In this document: piece by piece, positions 13,031-14,162 of the stretch
How the letters are laid out: every line of letters starts with the position of its first letter
Numbering within the stretch: the stretch's first letter is position 1
Origin: Acidobacteriaceae bacterium
GTDB taxonomy: Bacteria > Acidobacteriota > Terriglobia > Terriglobales > Acidobacteriaceae
Reading direction: 5' to 3'
Length of the DNA: 14,162 nt
NCBI GenBank assembly: GCA_030838305.1
Contig: JAUTWY010000024.1
Location: 1-14,162 of the forward strand
The notes under the pieces: generated by a model
What the model was told of the DNA's origin: nothing
Databases searched by the model: none
The model's input: the letters and a program-made list of their open reading frames with translations, nothing else
Translations under genes and position numbers: made by a program

Positions 13031-13963
13031 ATGAGCGAAACCCGCACCGTAGTTATTATCGGGTCCGGCTGCGCCGGACACACCGCCGCGCTTTACACGG
13101 CCCGCGCCAATCTGAAGCCTCTGGTGGTGGAAGGCCACGAGCCCGGAGGCCAACTTTCTCTCACCACCCTGGTGGAAAATTTCCCCGGATTTCCCGAAGG
13201 AATCATGGGACCGCAACTGGTCGAAAACATGCGCAAGCAGGCGGAGCGCTTTGGCGCGGAATATCGCATGGCCCACCTCACCAGCGCCGACCTCAGCCAG
13301 CGCCCATTCCTGCTTCATCTCGGCAAGCATCAAGTGCACACACAAGCGCTCATCATCGCCAGCGGAGCTTCCGCCCGATGGTTAGGCTTGCCCAACGAGC
13401 AGAAGCTGATCGGCCACGGCGTCTCTTCCTGCGCGACCTGTGATGGCTTTTTCTTCTCCGGAAAAGAAATCGTCGTCGTCGGCGGCGGCGATTCTGCCAT
13501 GGAGGAAGCCACCTTCCTCACCCGCTTCGCCACCAAAGTCACGCTCATTCACCGCCGGGAAAATTTTCGTGCCTCCAAGATCATGCTGGATCGCGCCAAG
13601 CACAACGACAAAATCCATTTCCTTACCGACACCGTCGTCGAAGATGTCCACGATCCTGCGAAACACGAGGTCAGTGCCCTCAAGCTGCGCAACGTGAAGA
13701 CCGGAAAAGTTTGGGACTTCCCCACTAGCGCCCTGTTCCTCGGCATCGGACACGAACCCAATGCAAAGATGTTCGCCGACCAGCTCGACACCGACGCCGA
13801 CGGCTATCTCAAAACTCACAACTACGTACACACCCGCGTCCACGGCGTTTATGCCTGTGGGGATGTGCAAGATCGGCGCTATCGCCAGGCCATCACCGCC
13901 GCGGGAACCGGTTGCATGGCCGCTATCGAGGTCGAAAAGTTTCTCGAGGATCACGGCGCATAA
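13031..13963 (+). CDS. trxB: Thioredoxin reductase (NADPH, FAD)
   Basis: 310 residues, the standard length of the low-molecular-weight bacterial enzyme. FAD-binding GSGCAGHTAALYTARA at 11-26 (the usual Pro of GSGPAG is Cys here), then PGGQL at 38-42; redox-active C134-A-T-C137 in SCATCDG; NADPH-binding GGGDSAMEEA at 151-160 and HRRENFRASK at 174-183; C-terminal FAD block YACGDVQDRRYRQAITAAGTG at 274-294. All catalytic elements are intact. The enzyme passes electrons from NADPH through FAD and the CATC pair to thioredoxin in the cytoplasm. No thioredoxin gene is adjacent. The ATG at 13031 lacks a strong SD; the GSG motif near residue 11 fixes the start within a few codons. The upstream spacer carries two kinds of intergenic repeats. 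Confidence 0.96.
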   Translation: MSETRTVVIIGSGCAGHTAALYTARANLKPLVVEGHEPGGQLSLTTLVENFPGFPEGIMGPQLVENMRKQAERFGAEYRMAHLTSADLSQRPFLLHLGKHQVHTQALIIASGASARWLGLPNEQKLIGHGVSSCATCDGFFFSGKEIVVVGGGDSAMEEATFLTRFATKVTLIHRRENFRASKIMLDRAKHNDKIHFLTDTVVEDVHDPAKHEVSALKLRNVKTGKVWDFPTSALFLGIGHEPNAKMFADQLDTDADGYLKTHNYVHTRVHGVYACGDVQDRRYRQAITAAGTGCMAAIEVEKFLEDHGA

Positions 13964-14061
13964 ACACTAGCCCCCTCCAAGTAAAAAATGATCTCAGAGT
14001 ATTACCGACGTGATCTTCCCGTCTGGATTAAGTCCCTCTTATCCTGAGTACGTAAGCCCCT

Positions 14062-14162
14062 ATGAAGAGACAGACCGCGCTTGCTTCATTCCTTCTAGCG
14101 CCAATGCTGATTTGCCCTAGCCTGCATGCCACGGCCCAGAACTCTTCTCAACCCTCGGAAGT
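14062..14162 (+). CDS. 5' end of a secreted protein (3' truncated)
   Basis: From the ATG at 14062 the frame stays open to the window edge (33 residues visible). The residues MKRQTALASFLLAPMLICPS and then LHATAQ form a typical signal peptide with a cleavage site around ATA-Q, followed by a Ser/Gln/Asn-rich start of the mature protein. That pattern makes coding likely although only the beginning is present. No clear SD lies before it; a TATCCT hexamer at 14040-14045 could be a -10 element giving a short leader. The function cannot be judged. It is 98 nt after trxB. Confidence 0.6.
   Translation, partial: MKRQTALASFLLAPMLICPSLHATAQNSSQPSE

Noticed and set aside
13382..13954. 190-codon minus-strand frame opposite trxB
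   Set aside because: It overlaps the NADPH and FAD motifs of thioredoxin reductase on the other strand and has no independent support.

Overview
The window looks like ordinary chromosomal DNA of a soil-type bacterium with mid-to-high GC, most likely an Acidobacteriota (Terriglobia/Koribacter-like) member. That is an inference from the gene mix (a secreted DUF2911-TPR protein, an M13 peptidase, a kelch protein, a SpoIIE-type phosphatase and many signal peptides) and from short degenerate intergenic repeats; no 16S or other phylogenetic marker is present. No tRNA, rRNA, CRISPR array, insertion sequence or phage gene was found, and I see no clear previously undescribed multi-gene system. The unusual signals are in the non-coding DNA.

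Layout. 1-318: the 3' end of a P-loop kinase-like gene. 480-1541 (+): secreted DUF2911/TPR protein, ending at a strong bidirectional terminator (1564-1595) shared with the convergent M13 metallopeptidase gene (1614-3743, -). 3971-5719 (-): an OmpR/PhoB-type response regulator and a PhoU-like protein, a phosphate-signalling pair with no kinase or Pst transporter beside it. 5847-6796 (+): a DinB-fold protein and a small membrane methyltransferase-like protein, possibly one operon. 6879-7919 (+): a secreted kelch beta-propeller. 8064-9479 (+): a MATE efflux pump. 9539-12065 (-): a membrane HAMP-SpoIIE phosphatase preceded by a 66-residue unknown protein. 12157-12915 (+): a secreted protein of unknown function. 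13031-13963 (+): thioredoxin reductase. 14062-14162 (+): the 5' end of another secreted protein.

Functionally the genes are a mix of environmental sensing (response regulator, PhoU, SpoIIE phosphatase), envelope or periplasmic work (peptidase, kelch, DUF2911, secreted unknowns), detoxification (MATE) and thiol redox (TrxB). Only two adjacent pairs look functionally or transcriptionally linked: phoU with the response regulator, and DinB with the methyltransferase-like gene.

The most noteworthy observations are these. (1) Three genes without a well-placed Shine-Dalgarno carry a TANNNT -10-like box 6-7 nt before the start codon, suggesting leaderless mRNAs; two of them form a divergent pair with the same TTAGAAT box. 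(2) Three loci have degenerate heptamer tandem repeats (CTGAGAA-like), two of them touching or nearly touching the stop codon of a minus-strand gene. (3) A perfect 17-bp inverted repeat lies upstream of the response regulator gene. No gene-free stretch exceeds 300 bases; the longest is 227 bases (3744-3970).
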